This document shows positions 34,474 to 43,968 of a stretch of 64,000 nucleotides of DNA, in pieces. The position numbers and the translations under genes were made by a program. Position 1 is the first letter of the stretch; each line of letters opens with the position of its first letter. The notes below the pieces were generated by a model, which was not told the DNA's origin, made no database searches, and saw only the letters and a list, made by a program, of their open reading frames with translations. Origin of the DNA: Marinobacterium iners (GTDB lineage Bacteria > Pseudomonadota > Gammaproteobacteria > Pseudomonadales > Balneatricaceae); assembly GCF_017310015.1 (NCBI RefSeq), contig NZ_CP022297.1, forward strand, positions 1,612,001 through 1,676,000, read 5' to 3'.

Positions 34474-35334
34474 TTATCGGCCGGTGTGATGTCTCGCCCG
34501 GAAATGAATCTCTTCATCTGTCATGTTGTTTTGCACTGCAGCAGGAATGCTTGGATCAAGTTCATCACTGCCGGGGTCTAGCAGTCCGCACATCGCCAGC
34601 GCCTTGCGCACTCTGATGCTGGTGCCCAGATACTCATACAGCACCCGTGTGCAGCAGGGCATGCGTTCACTGTTATCAGACACTCCAATGCGCAGTCCTG
34701 TCAGCCGGGTAAGTCGGTTACGGAAACTGGGGAAAAGGATTGTCTGGGTCAGCTCATGTCGATTCAGCGTTTCATAATCAACCAGAAATAAACGATCACT
34801 AAGCATCACGGCAGCCCCCTGATAGCGGTTGTGGCAGGCTGGTTCACCGGGCTCCGGTTGCATCCGCTCGGTGCGTTGAAACAGGTAGCGCCCATCTCGC
34901 TCCTCGATACAGACCAGCGTACGGATCAATTTTCCCGGCGCTGACATCGACAGGTAATATTCGAAATAGTAACCGATATAACGTTCCAGCCCCTGACTGC
35001 CACTGCGGAACAGGTGGTCCAGGTGTGCGTTGAGGTTATCTGCAGAAGGTTCGCTGGGTGGCAACGCACTGGGGCGTATCTGCACCAGGCGCTGAAACTG
35101 GTCATGCGGCAGCATGATCTCATGTACCTCAACACCAAAGAAATCACAGATACGACGCAGGGTGCCCGCTGAGGGCTTGAAACGTCCGCCCAGGTAGCGG
35201 TTGAACTGCGGACGGTTGATATCGAGTCGGCGGCAGACTTCGGCGATCGATTTGTGATAGCTGCACAGAAGGCGCAGGTTCTGGGCCAGATCCTCGTTCA
35301 ATCGCGTCACCTCCTGAGGGTTTGTAGTGGGCAT
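34474..35334 (-). CDS. XRE-type transcriptional regulator
   Basis: A 286-aa protein with an N-terminal helix-turn-helix at about residues 15-70 (KSIAEVCRRLDINRPQFNRYLG followed by KPSAGTLRRICDFFGV). A C-terminal sensor-like region of about 200 residues has no named domain that I recognise. The ATG at 35334 gives MPTTNPQEVTRL; the frame is open to 35388, which would cross the operator-like repeats. It is divergent from the AGCS symporter and probably controls it and itself (inference from layout). Confidence 0.8.
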   Translation of the reverse strand: MPTTNPQEVTRLNEDLAQNLRLLCSYHKSIAEVCRRLDINRPQFNRYLGGRFKPSAGTLRRICDFFGVEVHEIMLPHDQFQRLVQIRPSALPPSEPSADNLNAHLDHLFRSGSQGLERYIGYYFEYYLSMSAPGKLIRTLVCIEERDGRYLFQRTERMQPEPGEPACHNRYQGAAVMLSDRLFLVDYETLNRHELTQTILFPSFRNRLTRLTGLRIGVSDNSERMPCCTRVLYEYLGTSIRVRKALAMCGLLDPGSDELDPSIPAAVQNNMTDEEIHFRARHHTGR

Positions 35335-35385
35335 GCGCCAAAATGCGCTGGCACTTTTTGGTGTTGTATGTGCGCCAAAATACGC
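35334..35385. promoter_or_regulatory. Direct-repeat operator between the XRE gene and the AGCS gene
   Basis: TGCGCCAAAATGCGC (35334-35348) and TGCGCCAAAATACGC (35371-35385) match at 14 of 15 and start 37 bases apart, in the divergent promoter gap. This is a likely binding site for the adjacent XRE regulator. The first copy overlaps the regulator's start codon. Confidence 0.5.
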
Positions 35386-35477
35386 CATTCTGTAGTCAGA
35401 GTGACAAATTTTATCAGTGCTGAATCATTGATTAAATGACCCACCGTCCTAAAACAAGAATAGAGTGGAGTGCAGTG

Positions 35478-36947
35478 ATGTTGGAATTTCTCAACGAGCT
35501 TCTCTGGGGCAAGGTGCTGATCGGCCTGCTGATCCTTATCGGTGTTGGCTTTACAGTCGTTTCGCGCTTTGTCCAGTTTCGCTATTTCGGTCGCATGTTC
35601 CGAATTCTGAGCGCCAGTCAGGCGTTCAAGCATGATAAACATGGCCATCTGAGTTCGTTTCAGGCGCTGCTGCTGTCGGTGGCCGGGCGCGTGGGTGGTG
35701 GCAATATTGCAGGTGTTGCCGTGGCGATTACACTGGGTGGCCCAGGTGCCATTTTCTGGATGTGGGTGGTTGGTCTGATGGGCATGGCCACCAGCTTTCT
35801 TGAATGTACGCTGGCGCAAACCTACAAGCAGGCCGAGCCGGATGGAACCTACCGTGGTGGCCCGGCGCACTATATCTCCCGTGGGCTGGGCAAAAAGTGG
35901 AACTGGCTGGCTGCGATTTACTCCGTACTGCTGCTGGTGACCTTTGGTTTCTGCTTCACAGCGCTGCAATCCTATGCCGTTGCAACCTCAGTCGGTGACG
36001 CCTTTGGTGTGCCGGTGTTCTATACCGGGATCGCCATGGCGATGCTGGTGGGCATGATCATCTTCGGTGGCGTCAAGCGTATCGCCAAAGTCGCCGAAGT
36101 GCTGGTACCGATCATGGCCGGTGGCTACCTGCTGGTAGCGTTTGTCGTGCTGGGCCTCAATTTTGACCGTATCCCTGATGTTTTCATGTTGATCGTTAAA
36201 AGTGCGTTCGGCCTAGAGCCTGCAGTCGGTGGTGGCATTGGTGCGGCGATCATGATGGGGGTCAAGCGTGGCCTGTTTTCAAACGAGGCCGGTCTTGGCA
36301 GCGCACCCAACGTGGCAGCCGTGGCCTATGTGCCCCACCCGGCCAATCAGGGCATCGTGCAGTCTTTTTCGGTCTTTATCGACACGCTGATTATCTGTTC
36401 GGCAACCGCATTTATCATTCTGCTCAGCGGAGTGTATGAGCCGGGCAGCGGTGTCGCGGTTGAAGGTGTTGCGCTGACACAGTCGGCACTGGCGGATCAT
36501 GTCGGTGACTGGGGGCGTGCCTTTGTCAGCATCGCACTGGTGCTGTTTGGCTTCAGTACCATGCTCTACAACTACTATCTGGGTGAAAACAGTCTCAATT
36601 TCTTCAGCACTGAAAACCAGAATCTGTTCAATGGATTCCGGGTTCTGATCATTGGGCTCGTGTGCTGGGGCGCCACCACCGATCTGGGTACCGTATTCGG
36701 TTTTGCCGATGTCACCATGGGCCTGCTGGCGCTGGCAAACCTGATTGCGCTGCTGTTTCTGGTCAAGCCTGGGCTGCGGATTCTGCGTGATTTCGATCGT
36801 CAGATTGGCGAGGGGATCGAGCAGCCGGTTTTTGATGTCAGCCAGTTCCGTGACATGAATGTGGACCCGGTCGCCTGGGAAATTGAGCCGGAAGATCTGG
36901 AACGGATCAGGGCGCGTGAAACCGCTTCCGGCAAGACTGTCAGGTAA
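35478..36947 (+). CDS. AGCS-family sodium:alanine/glycine symporter
   Basis: A 489-aa inner-membrane transporter with about 10-11 helices. Family words include GRVGGGNIAGVAVAITLGGP, WMWVVGLMGMATSFLECTLA, SNEAGLGSAPNVAA and NYYLGENSLNF. AGCS carriers import alanine, glycine or related amino acids with sodium. The ATG at 35478 follows AGTGGAGTG; the open frame upstream to 35436 is promoter region. Likely controlled by the divergent XRE gene. A terminator follows. Confidence 0.92.
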   Translation: MLEFLNELLWGKVLIGLLILIGVGFTVVSRFVQFRYFGRMFRILSASQAFKHDKHGHLSSFQALLLSVAGRVGGGNIAGVAVAITLGGPGAIFWMWVVGLMGMATSFLECTLAQTYKQAEPDGTYRGGPAHYISRGLGKKWNWLAAIYSVLLLVTFGFCFTALQSYAVATSVGDAFGVPVFYTGIAMAMLVGMIIFGGVKRIAKVAEVLVPIMAGGYLLVAFVVLGLNFDRIPDVFMLIVKSAFGLEPAVGGGIGAAIMMGVKRGLFSNEAGLGSAPNVAAVAYVPHPANQGIVQSFSVFIDTLIICSATAFIILLSGVYEPGSGVAVEGVALTQSALADHVGDWGRAFVSIALVLFGFSTMLYNYYLGENSLNFFSTENQNLFNGFRVLIIGLVCWGATTDLGTVFGFADVTMGLLALANLIALLFLVKPGLRILRDFDRQIGEGIEQPVFDVSQFRDMNVDPVAWEIEPEDLERIRARETASGKTVR

Positions 36948-36964
36948 GGGCTTCTCCAATCGCT

Positions 36965-36996
36965 CCCGGGTTCACGACGAGCTCGGGGGTCTTTTT
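36965..36996 (+). terminator. Terminator after the AGCS gene
   Basis: CCCGGG (36965-36970) pairs with CTCGGG (36982-36987), including one G-U pair, and is followed by a T5 run at 36992-36996. It separates the symporter from aspA. Confidence 0.55.
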
Positions 36997-37024
36997 AATC
37001 TGTTTGCAAGGGTCTATGCATTCG

Positions 37025-38428
37025 ATGAACATGCGCGTTGAACATGATCTTTTGGGTGATCTGGCGGTACCGGCTGAAGCCTGGTACGGCATTCAAACCC
37101 AGCGTGCTCTTGATAACTTTTCCATTACCGGTGTGCCTATCAGCCATTTCCCGGCGCTGGTACGTGCGCTGGTGCAGGTCAAGTCGGCTGCCGCCTGGGC
37201 CAACCGTGAGTTGGGTGTGCTGCCGGCAGAAAAGGCGGATGCCATCATCGCCGCCTGTGACGAGATTGATGCCGGTCATCTTCATGATCAGTTCGTTGTC
37301 GACCTGATTCAGGGCGGCGCCGGCACGTCCACCAACATGAACGCCAATGAGGTGATCGCTAACTTGGCGCTGGAGAAGCTGGGGCATGGGCGTGGGGAGT
37401 ACCGGTATCTGCATCCCAATGATGATGTTAACCGCTCCCAGTCCACCAATGATGCCTATCCGACAGCGGTCTGCCTGGCGATTCAGTTTGCGTCTGAACC
37501 GCTTGAACAGGCAATCCGCAGCTTGATCGAGGCGCTGGAAGATAAGGGGCGCGAGTTTTCCCATATCGTCAAAATGGGACGTACTCAGCTGCAGGATGCC
37601 GTGCCGATGACGCTGGGGCAGGAGTTTGAGGCCTTTGCCGTCAATCTGGATGAGGATATCGACCGCCTGCATGAGGTGGCGCGGCTGTTGTGCGAGGTCA
37701 ATCTCGGCGGTACGGCTATCGGGACCGGTATCAATGCACCGCCGGGGTATCAGGCGCTGGCAGTGGGGCGATTGGCGCAGATCTCCGGCAAACCGGTGGT
37801 ATCGGCCACGAATCTGGTGGAAGCCAGCTCAGACATGGGCGCTTTTGTCATGTTTTCCGGCATTCTCAAGCGCTTCGCCATCAAGCTGGGCAAGATGTGC
37901 AACGATCTGCGTCTGCTGTCCAGTGGCCCACGCACCGGGCTGGGTGAAATTCTGCTGCCGCCGATGCAGCCGGGGTCTTCCATTATGCCGGGCAAGGTCA
38001 ACCCGGTGATCCCGGAGGCGGTCAACCAGACGGCGTATCAGGTAATTGCCGCCGACCTGGCGGTGACACTGGCGGCAGAAGCCGGGCAGTTGCAGCTCAA
38101 CGCGATGGAACCACTCATCGTGTACAACTTGCTGAACTCCATCAAGATGCTTACCTCTGCCTGTACCATGCTGGAAAATCGCTGTATTCGCGGCATTCGT
38201 GCCAATGAAGAGCAGTGTGCCCGACATCTGGACAACAGTATCGGAATTGTCACGGCGCTGGTGCCGTATATCGGCTACAGCAATGCAACGCGGATCGCTT
38301 CTACAGCGCTGACTTCAGGCTCTACCGTGCGTGAACTGGTACTGGCCGAAGGGCTGCTGCCTGAGGCGAAACTGGATGCCATTCTGAGCCCGCATGCCAT
38401 GTTGGCACCGGTTGCGGTAGCGCCATGA
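37025..38428 (+). CDS. aspA: Aspartate ammonia-lyase
   Basis: A 467-aa fumarase/aspartase-superfamily enzyme that splits aspartate into fumarate and ammonia. Signature: GSSIMPGKVNPVIPEAVNQ; the VNPVIPE context favours aspartase over class II fumarase. The N-terminus (RVEHDLLGDLAVPAEAWYGI) is also aspartase-like. ATGs at 37016, 37025 and 37031 are possible; AAGGG at 37008-37012 suits 37025 best. It overlaps ansA by 4 bases, giving an asparagine-to-fumarate module. Confidence 0.9.
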   Translation: MNMRVEHDLLGDLAVPAEAWYGIQTQRALDNFSITGVPISHFPALVRALVQVKSAAAWANRELGVLPAEKADAIIAACDEIDAGHLHDQFVVDLIQGGAGTSTNMNANEVIANLALEKLGHGRGEYRYLHPNDDVNRSQSTNDAYPTAVCLAIQFASEPLEQAIRSLIEALEDKGREFSHIVKMGRTQLQDAVPMTLGQEFEAFAVNLDEDIDRLHEVARLLCEVNLGGTAIGTGINAPPGYQALAVGRLAQISGKPVVSATNLVEASSDMGAFVMFSGILKRFAIKLGKMCNDLRLLSSGPRTGLGEILLPPMQPGSSIMPGKVNPVIPEAVNQTAYQVIAADLAVTLAAEAGQLQLNAMEPLIVYNLLNSIKMLTSACTMLENRCIRGIRANEEQCARHLDNSIGIVTALVPYIGYSNATRIASTALTSGSTVRELVLAEGLLPEAKLDAILSPHAMLAPVAVAP

Positions 38429-39432
38429 TGAGCAAAATTCTGGTGATCTATACCGGTGGCACCATCGGTATGGTGGCCTCGGCCAAGGGGTATGTGCCGG
38501 AGCCGGGTTTTGACGCCCGGCTGAAGGCGGCGCTGGGGGATCGGACAGTGCCGGCGTTTGATCTGCTGGAGTTTGACCGATTGATCGACAGTGCCAGTGT
38601 GGTGCCGGCCGACTGGGCACAGATCGCCAGATCCCTGCAGGACAAGTGGCATGATTACACGGGTTTTGTGGTGTTGCATGGGACCGATACCATGGCCTAC
38701 ACCGCGTCTGCATTGTCATTCATGTTGTCGCAGCTGGACAAGCCGGTGATTCTGACCGGTTCCCAGATTCCTCTCAGCCAAGTGCGAAATGATGCGCTGG
38801 ATAATCTGGTCACGGCGCTGCTGTTGGCGTCGCGTACGGATCTTGCTGAGGTGTGCATCTGTTTCAATGGTCGTTTGCTGCGCGGCAATCGCAGCCGCAA
38901 GGTAAAAAGCAGCGGCCTGGATGCCTTTGACTCGCCGAATGCTCCCTGGCTGGGCAGGGCCGGAATTGAAATTGAGCTGAGTGCAGAGCGACTGCCGCCA
39001 CAACCCGTGCGCTTTGAAATACCCGCGTATGATCCTGATGCAGTGGTCATGTTGATGACATATCCGGGCATGCCGCTGCGGCTGCTGCAACAAGCGCTGG
39101 CGCCTGAAGCGGTAAAGGGAATGGTATTGCTCACCTATGGCGTTGGTAACCCGCCGGAAACCGAGACCGGTCTGTTGGAGGTGCTGTCTCATGCAGGAGG
39201 GCGCGGGCAGGTGGTAGTGAATGTGACCCAGTGCCAGCAGGGAGCGGTCAGTCAGGGAGCCTATGCAACGGGTGCCCTGTTGAATCAGGTCGGTGTGGTG
39301 TCGGGGCTTGATTTGACCCCGGAAGCGGCCTTCACCAAGCTGCATCATCTGATTGCGCTTGGGCTTTCACCGGATGCAATCCGCAAGGCACTGGGCTGTG
39401 CCCTGCGGGGAGAGTGTACGCCGGAACGTTGA
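38425..39432 (+). CDS. ansA: L-asparaginase, type I (cytosolic)
   Basis: A 335-aa asparaginase with the two catalytic threonine motifs IYTGGTIGM and VVLHGTDTMAYTASAL. It has no signal peptide, which marks it as the cytosolic AnsA type. It converts asparagine to aspartate, which aspA upstream then deaminates. The ATG overlaps the aspA stop (ATGA), so the pair is translationally coupled. Confidence 0.93.
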   Translation: MMSKILVIYTGGTIGMVASAKGYVPEPGFDARLKAALGDRTVPAFDLLEFDRLIDSASVVPADWAQIARSLQDKWHDYTGFVVLHGTDTMAYTASALSFMLSQLDKPVILTGSQIPLSQVRNDALDNLVTALLLASRTDLAEVCICFNGRLLRGNRSRKVKSSGLDAFDSPNAPWLGRAGIEIELSAERLPPQPVRFEIPAYDPDAVVMLMTYPGMPLRLLQQALAPEAVKGMVLLTYGVGNPPETETGLLEVLSHAGGRGQVVVNVTQCQQGAVSQGAYATGALLNQVGVVSGLDLTPEAAFTKLHHLIALGLSPDAIRKALGCALRGECTPER

Positions 39433-39440
39433 GTGCCGGA

Positions 39441-40313
39441 CTACAGCTCCAGACTCAGGTGGCTGAAGCGGAAAGGGTGGGCTGCATAAGTACCGATCAC
39501 GCGCACCTCTTCTGCGAAGAAGTTCAGTTCCTGTAGCGCGAACTTCATCGCCTGCTCATGCGGGTGACCTTCAATATCCAGGTGAAAGCTGGACACGGTC
39601 ATGGTTTCAGAGGCCATGTAGCTTTCCAGCTTGACCATGTTCACTCCGTTGGTGGCAAAGCCGCCCAGTGCCTTGTACAGCGCAGCCGGGATGTTGCGCA
39701 CACGGAACATGAGGGACGTGATGTAACGCACATCCTTCTCCAGCGGCGGCATCATCTGGTCGCGTGACAGAATCATGAAGCGGGTAGTGTTGCCGGTCTT
39801 GTCCTGAAAGTTTTCTCGCAGTACTTCCAGCCCGTACAGCTCGGCCGCCAGACTGGAGGCGATGGCGCCATGACCCGGGGTACGCTTTTGTGACAACTCA
39901 TCGGCAGAGCCTGCGGTATCCAGCGCGGCAACCGGCTCAATTCCGAGGCTGCGGATGTTTTCGGCACACTGTGCCAGTGCCTGAGGATGCGACGAGACCG
40001 TTTTCAGGTCTTCGATGCGGGTGCCCGGCAGCGCCAGCAGGCAGTGGTTGACCGGTTCAAAGTGCTCGCCAATCACATGCAGGCGCGTTTTCGGCATCAG
40101 GCGGTAGATCTCTTCAACCCGGCCGGCGGTGGAGTTCTCCAGCGGAATCATCGCCAGTCGCGCTTCGCCGCGCTCGACCATAAACATCGCTTCAACAAAG
40201 CTTTCGCAGGCGCGGGGCGCCAGCTCCGGGTGCACGTGGCGGCAGGCAAGATGGGAATAGGCCCCTTCGTGGCCCTGATAGGCGATAATGGTGTTGGCGG
40301 TCATGGTATCCAT
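39441..40313 (-). CDS. pheA: Prephenate dehydratase with ACT domain
   Basis: About 290 aa. The catalytic domain opens at IIAYQGHEGAYSHLA and contains PLENSTAGRV and the substrate motif GNTTRFMIL. A C-terminal ACT domain (MFRVRNIPAALYKALGGFA, then KLESYM) suggests phenylalanine feedback. It lacks the chorismate mutase domain found in the usual gammaproteobacterial P-protein, which is unusual and suggests a second, stand-alone enzyme. Start at 40313 or 40304; the longer frame to 40442 overlaps the divergent dctB gene. Confidence 0.88.
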   Translation of the reverse strand: MDTMTANTIIAYQGHEGAYSHLACRHVHPELAPRACESFVEAMFMVERGEARLAMIPLENSTAGRVEEIYRLMPKTRLHVIGEHFEPVNHCLLALPGTRIEDLKTVSSHPQALAQCAENIRSLGIEPVAALDTAGSADELSQKRTPGHGAIASSLAAELYGLEVLRENFQDKTGNTTRFMILSRDQMMPPLEKDVRYITSLMFRVRNIPAALYKALGGFATNGVNMVKLESYMASETMTVSSFHLDIEGHPHEQAMKFALQELNFFAEEVRVIGTYAAHPFRFSHLSLEL

Positions 40314-40417
40314 ACAGACTGAATAGAATGGGGCCGCTATTATGGCACAGGCGTTGATCGGCTGAAAAAAATATCTGCCTTTGCTAAGGTTCCGCGCCTG
40401 CCCAAGAGAGACTGCCA

Positions 40418-42490
40418 ATGCCCGAACGTGCCACGTCTTCAAAATATCGCCTGTCGCTTGGCCTCAAAATTCTGCTGTATAGCCTGCTGTTTCTGTTGCT
40501 GGCCTGGTGGGGTGGTCGGGTTGCCTATGATCGGGCCATGCAGCAGTTGCATGTGGAAGGTTCCGATCGGTTGCTGAACAGCATCGGCCAGCTGCGCCGC
40601 AGTCTTGGTCAGTACAACTATCTGCCCTTTCTGGTTGCACAGAACCTGCAGGTCAGAGACTTTCTGCGCCAGCCGGATGAACATAACCGTACTTTGGTGA
40701 ACCGGGTACTGGAGCAGTTCAACCTGGTGGCCGGCTCTACGGCTCTGTTTGTGCTTGACCCTACAGGAGAGGCGCTGGCATACAGCAACTGGCGTGATGA
40801 AAGTTCACAACAGTTGCGCTCTCAGTGGCAGCAGCACTATTTCCAGCAAGCGCTGGCGGGAGAGCAAGGGCAGGAACTGCAGTATCAAGAAGATCTGGAA
40901 ACCGCGACTTTTTTCATGTCAGCGCCGATCTATGATGGCGGGTTGGTGGGGGTAGCCGTGATTCGGCTGGATGTACCCCGGCTGAGTGAACAGCTGACGA
41001 CGGACCACCCGTTGCTGGTGGTGTCACCCACGGGAGAGCTGGTATTCAAGTCTGATCTGGGGTGGCCGCTGGGGCAGCTGGAGTCCCGGCTGTTGAGTGA
41101 TGGTACCCGTCTGCAGCTTGTGCCGCATGAAGACTCCATGGCAATCATGCATCGAGTTGAGCTGGATGATTTGGGCTGGCAGGTGAGTACGCTGACCGAT
41201 ATCCGTCCGGCCAGGCAACGTGAGCAGTTGGTGGTGGCCTCGGTACTTTCCGGCGGGGTGGCGCTGGGTCTGTTGCTGCTTTACCTGCGTGAGTCACGCC
41301 AGAAACGTCGGCTCCAACTGGAGAGACTGCAGGAGCGGGCACGCAGTGAAGAACAGCAGCGTGACATCATCAATACCGCGCAGGTTGGTTTGATACACAT
41401 TACGCCTTCGGGCCAGGTTGAGCTGGTCAACCCGATGGCGATGCAGTTGTTTGGCGTTTCGGCGGAACAGATTCGGCACCAGCCGGTGCTGAATCTGCTG
41501 CGGGCCGGCTTTTCGGCTCGGCCGCTGCAGCAGGCGCTGGGTGCATTGGGCAGCGAACGCTTTCAGCCGCTGACCGGGCTGGAAGTGGTCGGCCAGCGTG
41601 CGGATGGCAGTGAATTTCCCATGCTGATCTCGATTCGGCAGATGGATCGACACCCTGAGCTGGGCTATCTGGTCACTCTGATCGATATCAGCCGTCGCAA
41701 GCGGTTGGAGCAGGCGCTTCGAGAAGCCAACGAGTCGCTGGAACAAAAGGTGGTTGCACGCACCCAGGCATTGCAGGAAGCTCAGGCGGAGCTGGTGCAG
41801 GCTGGAAAGCTGGCGGCGCTGGGGCGGATGTCGGCTTCTGTCGTACATGAGCTCAATCAGCCGATGACCGCCATGCGTACCTATCTCGCCATTGCTGAAA
41901 AGCAGCTGGATAATCCTGATGCACTGGTGCGTAACCTGCGCCAGCAACAGCAGCTGCTCGACCGCATGGCGTTGATTACCGGGCAGCTGAAAACCTTTGC
42001 CTATCGCAAACCGGAGCGTATCGATCCGGTGTCGCTGCAGCAGGTGATGGAACAGGTGCTGCAGCTGTTTCGTGGTCGCTTCGAGGAGCTGGATCTGCAA
42101 CTGCATTTTGATCCGCCGCCGCCTGACATGAAAATTGCCGGTGATGCCGCACGCTATGAGCAAGTGATGATTAATCTGATCAAGAACAGCTGCGACGCCA
42201 TGTCGACACGACCCGGTGAGCACCACCTCTGGATCAGTGTGCAGGCCATAGAGAACGGACAGATGCTGCTGGATGTGCGAGACAACGGCCCCGGCATTGA
42301 GCCCGAGCATCGCACTCAACTGTTTGAGCCCTTCTTCACCACCAAGGAGGTGGGCCAGGGACTGGGGTTGGGCTTGGCAATCGTACACAGTATTTTGCGT
42401 GACCTCGGTGGCAGTATCGAACCTGTTGATCAGGCTGAAGGTGCCTGTTTCCGGCTGAGCATGCCGCTTTACCAACCAAGGAGCGAATAA
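40418..42490 (+). CDS. dctB: DctB-type sensor histidine kinase
   Basis: A 690-aa membrane kinase. Helices at about residues 15-35 and 275-295 bracket a periplasmic double-PDC-like sensor domain. A PAS domain follows, with GQVELVNPMAMQLFGVSAEQ, then a coiled coil, the DHp motif SVVHELNQPMTAMRTY (H477) and an HATPase domain with DVRDNGPGIEPEH and GQGLGLGLAIVHS. The layout is that of DctB, which senses C4-dicarboxylates. It overlaps dctD by one base. The TRAP operon downstream is the presumed target. Confidence 0.92.
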   Translation: MPERATSSKYRLSLGLKILLYSLLFLLLAWWGGRVAYDRAMQQLHVEGSDRLLNSIGQLRRSLGQYNYLPFLVAQNLQVRDFLRQPDEHNRTLVNRVLEQFNLVAGSTALFVLDPTGEALAYSNWRDESSQQLRSQWQQHYFQQALAGEQGQELQYQEDLETATFFMSAPIYDGGLVGVAVIRLDVPRLSEQLTTDHPLLVVSPTGELVFKSDLGWPLGQLESRLLSDGTRLQLVPHEDSMAIMHRVELDDLGWQVSTLTDIRPARQREQLVVASVLSGGVALGLLLLYLRESRQKRRLQLERLQERARSEEQQRDIINTAQVGLIHITPSGQVELVNPMAMQLFGVSAEQIRHQPVLNLLRAGFSARPLQQALGALGSERFQPLTGLEVVGQRADGSEFPMLISIRQMDRHPELGYLVTLIDISRRKRLEQALREANESLEQKVVARTQALQEAQAELVQAGKLAALGRMSASVVHELNQPMTAMRTYLAIAEKQLDNPDALVRNLRQQQQLLDRMALITGQLKTFAYRKPERIDPVSLQQVMEQVLQLFRGRFEELDLQLHFDPPPPDMKIAGDAARYEQVMINLIKNSCDAMSTRPGEHHLWISVQAIENGQMLLDVRDNGPGIEPEHRTQLFEPFFTTKEVGQGLGLGLAIVHSILRDLGGSIEPVDQAEGACFRLSMPLYQPRSE

Positions 42491-43857
42491 TGATTGATCA
42501 GGGCCGCGTACTGCTGGTGGATGATGAGGCGATGGTGCGTGAAGCAACTGCCCAGTGGCTGGAGCTGTCCGGTTTCAGTGTGGAGTGTTTCAGCCGTGCT
42601 GAGCAGGCGCTGGAGCGGATAGATCCGTTCTGCCCCGGCATTCTGTTGACTGATGTGCGCATGCCCGGCATGGATGGCCTTGAGTTGATGACCGAAGCGC
42701 TCAAGCGTGCACCGGATCTGCCGGTGATTCTGCTCACGGCACATGGCGATGTGGATATGGCTACGGCGGCCATGCGCGAAGGTGCCTACGACTTTATCGA
42801 AAAACCCTTTGTGCCCGAGCGCCTGGTGGAGCGGATTCGCCGAGCCTGTGAAAAGCGACGGCTGATGCTGGAAAACCTGCGCCTGCAGCAGAGTCTGGCC
42901 AGTCGTTCGGTGCTGGAAGCGCGTCTGATCGGCATTTCACCGGCCATTCAGCGCCTGCGGCGAGAGCTGCTGGCGTTGGCCGAGCTGGATACCAATGTGA
43001 TCATCTACGGTGAGACCGGTACAGGCAAGGAGCTGGTGGCGCAGTGTCTGCACGAGTACAGCATTCGAGGCAAGAAGCAGTTCGTGCCAATCAACTGTGG
43101 GGCCATTCCCGAAAACCTGATTGAAAGTGAGTTGTTTGGGCATGAGGCCGGTGCGTTTACCCATGCGGCCAAGCGCCGTATCGGCAAGTTTGAGTATGCC
43201 AGTGGCGGTACCCTGTTTCTGGACGAGATTGAGAGCATGCCGCTGCACCTGCAGATCAAGTTGCTGCGGGCGCTGCAGGAGCATGTGATCGAACGGCTGG
43301 GTTCCAATACATTGATTCCGGTCGATCTGCGTGTGGTGGCTGCTGCGAAGGTGGACCTGCGTGGCGACCCCAATTTCCGTGAAGACCTGTTCTATCGTCT
43401 CAGTGTCTCCGAGCTGCATATTCCGCCACTGCGTGAGAGGATCGAGGATGTGCCGTTGCTGTTTGCTCATTATGCCGGCCGCGGCGCTGATGAGCATGAC
43501 CGTGAAGCGCGCCAGCTTAGTGATCATGATCTGGATGCGCTTCAGTCCTACGCCTGGCCGGGTAATGTGCGTGAGCTGAAGAACATCGCCATCCGCTACG
43601 CCGTGGACCCGCGTGCCAGCGTGGCCGAACTGCTGTCGCGCCAGACGCCGCTGATCAGTGCACCGCTGGCCGGGCGACAGACCCTGTCGTTGGCTGTTCG
43701 AGTGGCTGAATACGAGTCGCAACTTATTCGTGAAGCGTTGGAGCGGCACCAGGGCAATATCAAGGCGGTCATGGATGAGCTGGACCTGCCACGCCGGACG
43801 CTGAACCAGAAAATGCAGCGTTATGGCCTGAATCGCAGTGATTTTACAGCGCAATAA
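42490..43857 (+). CDS. dctD: DctD-type sigma-54 response regulator
   Basis: A 455-aa NtrC-family regulator. The receiver has LLTDVRMPGMDG (D55). The AAA+ domain has GETGTGKELVAQ (Walker A), GGTLFLDEIESM (Walker B) and the sigma-54-contacting loop, which reads GAFTHA (43150-43167) instead of the near-universal GAFTGA. A Fis-type helix-turn-helix (IKAVMDELDLPRRTLNQKMQ) closes the protein. It starts on the last base of dctB. It probably activates the -24/-12 promoter found 112 bases downstream. The GAFTHA change is a point of interest, since this loop touches sigma-54. Confidence 0.93.
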   Translation: MIDQGRVLLVDDEAMVREATAQWLELSGFSVECFSRAEQALERIDPFCPGILLTDVRMPGMDGLELMTEALKRAPDLPVILLTAHGDVDMATAAMREGAYDFIEKPFVPERLVERIRRACEKRRLMLENLRLQQSLASRSVLEARLIGISPAIQRLRRELLALAELDTNVIIYGETGTGKELVAQCLHEYSIRGKKQFVPINCGAIPENLIESELFGHEAGAFTHAAKRRIGKFEYASGGTLFLDEIESMPLHLQIKLLRALQEHVIERLGSNTLIPVDLRVVAAAKVDLRGDPNFREDLFYRLSVSELHIPPLRERIEDVPLLFAHYAGRGADEHDREARQLSDHDLDALQSYAWPGNVRELKNIAIRYAVDPRASVAELLSRQTPLISAPLAGRQTLSLAVRVAEYESQLIREALERHQGNIKAVMDELDLPRRTLNQKMQRYGLNRSDFTAQ

Positions 43858-43968
43858 GCGATTTTTTGCCTATGCTCAGAGGGCTTAATAGGCGAAATTT
43901 AGCTCATCAGGTCAGTGTTGTATGCTGAATGTATATGTAAAACAAAGGGTTGTAAGGGTCGAGTGAGT

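Noticed and set aside
34413..34616. 67-codon plus-strand frame downstream of the TTGTGC sites
   Set aside because: Most of it is antisense to the XRE gene and the protein looks random.
40343..40358. TGGCACAGGCGTTGAT as a sigma-54 promoter for dctB
   Set aside because: The -24 half is excellent but the essential -12 GC is GA here.
42937..43854. 305-codon minus-strand frame inside dctD
   Set aside because: Antisense shadow of a clear sigma-54 regulator.
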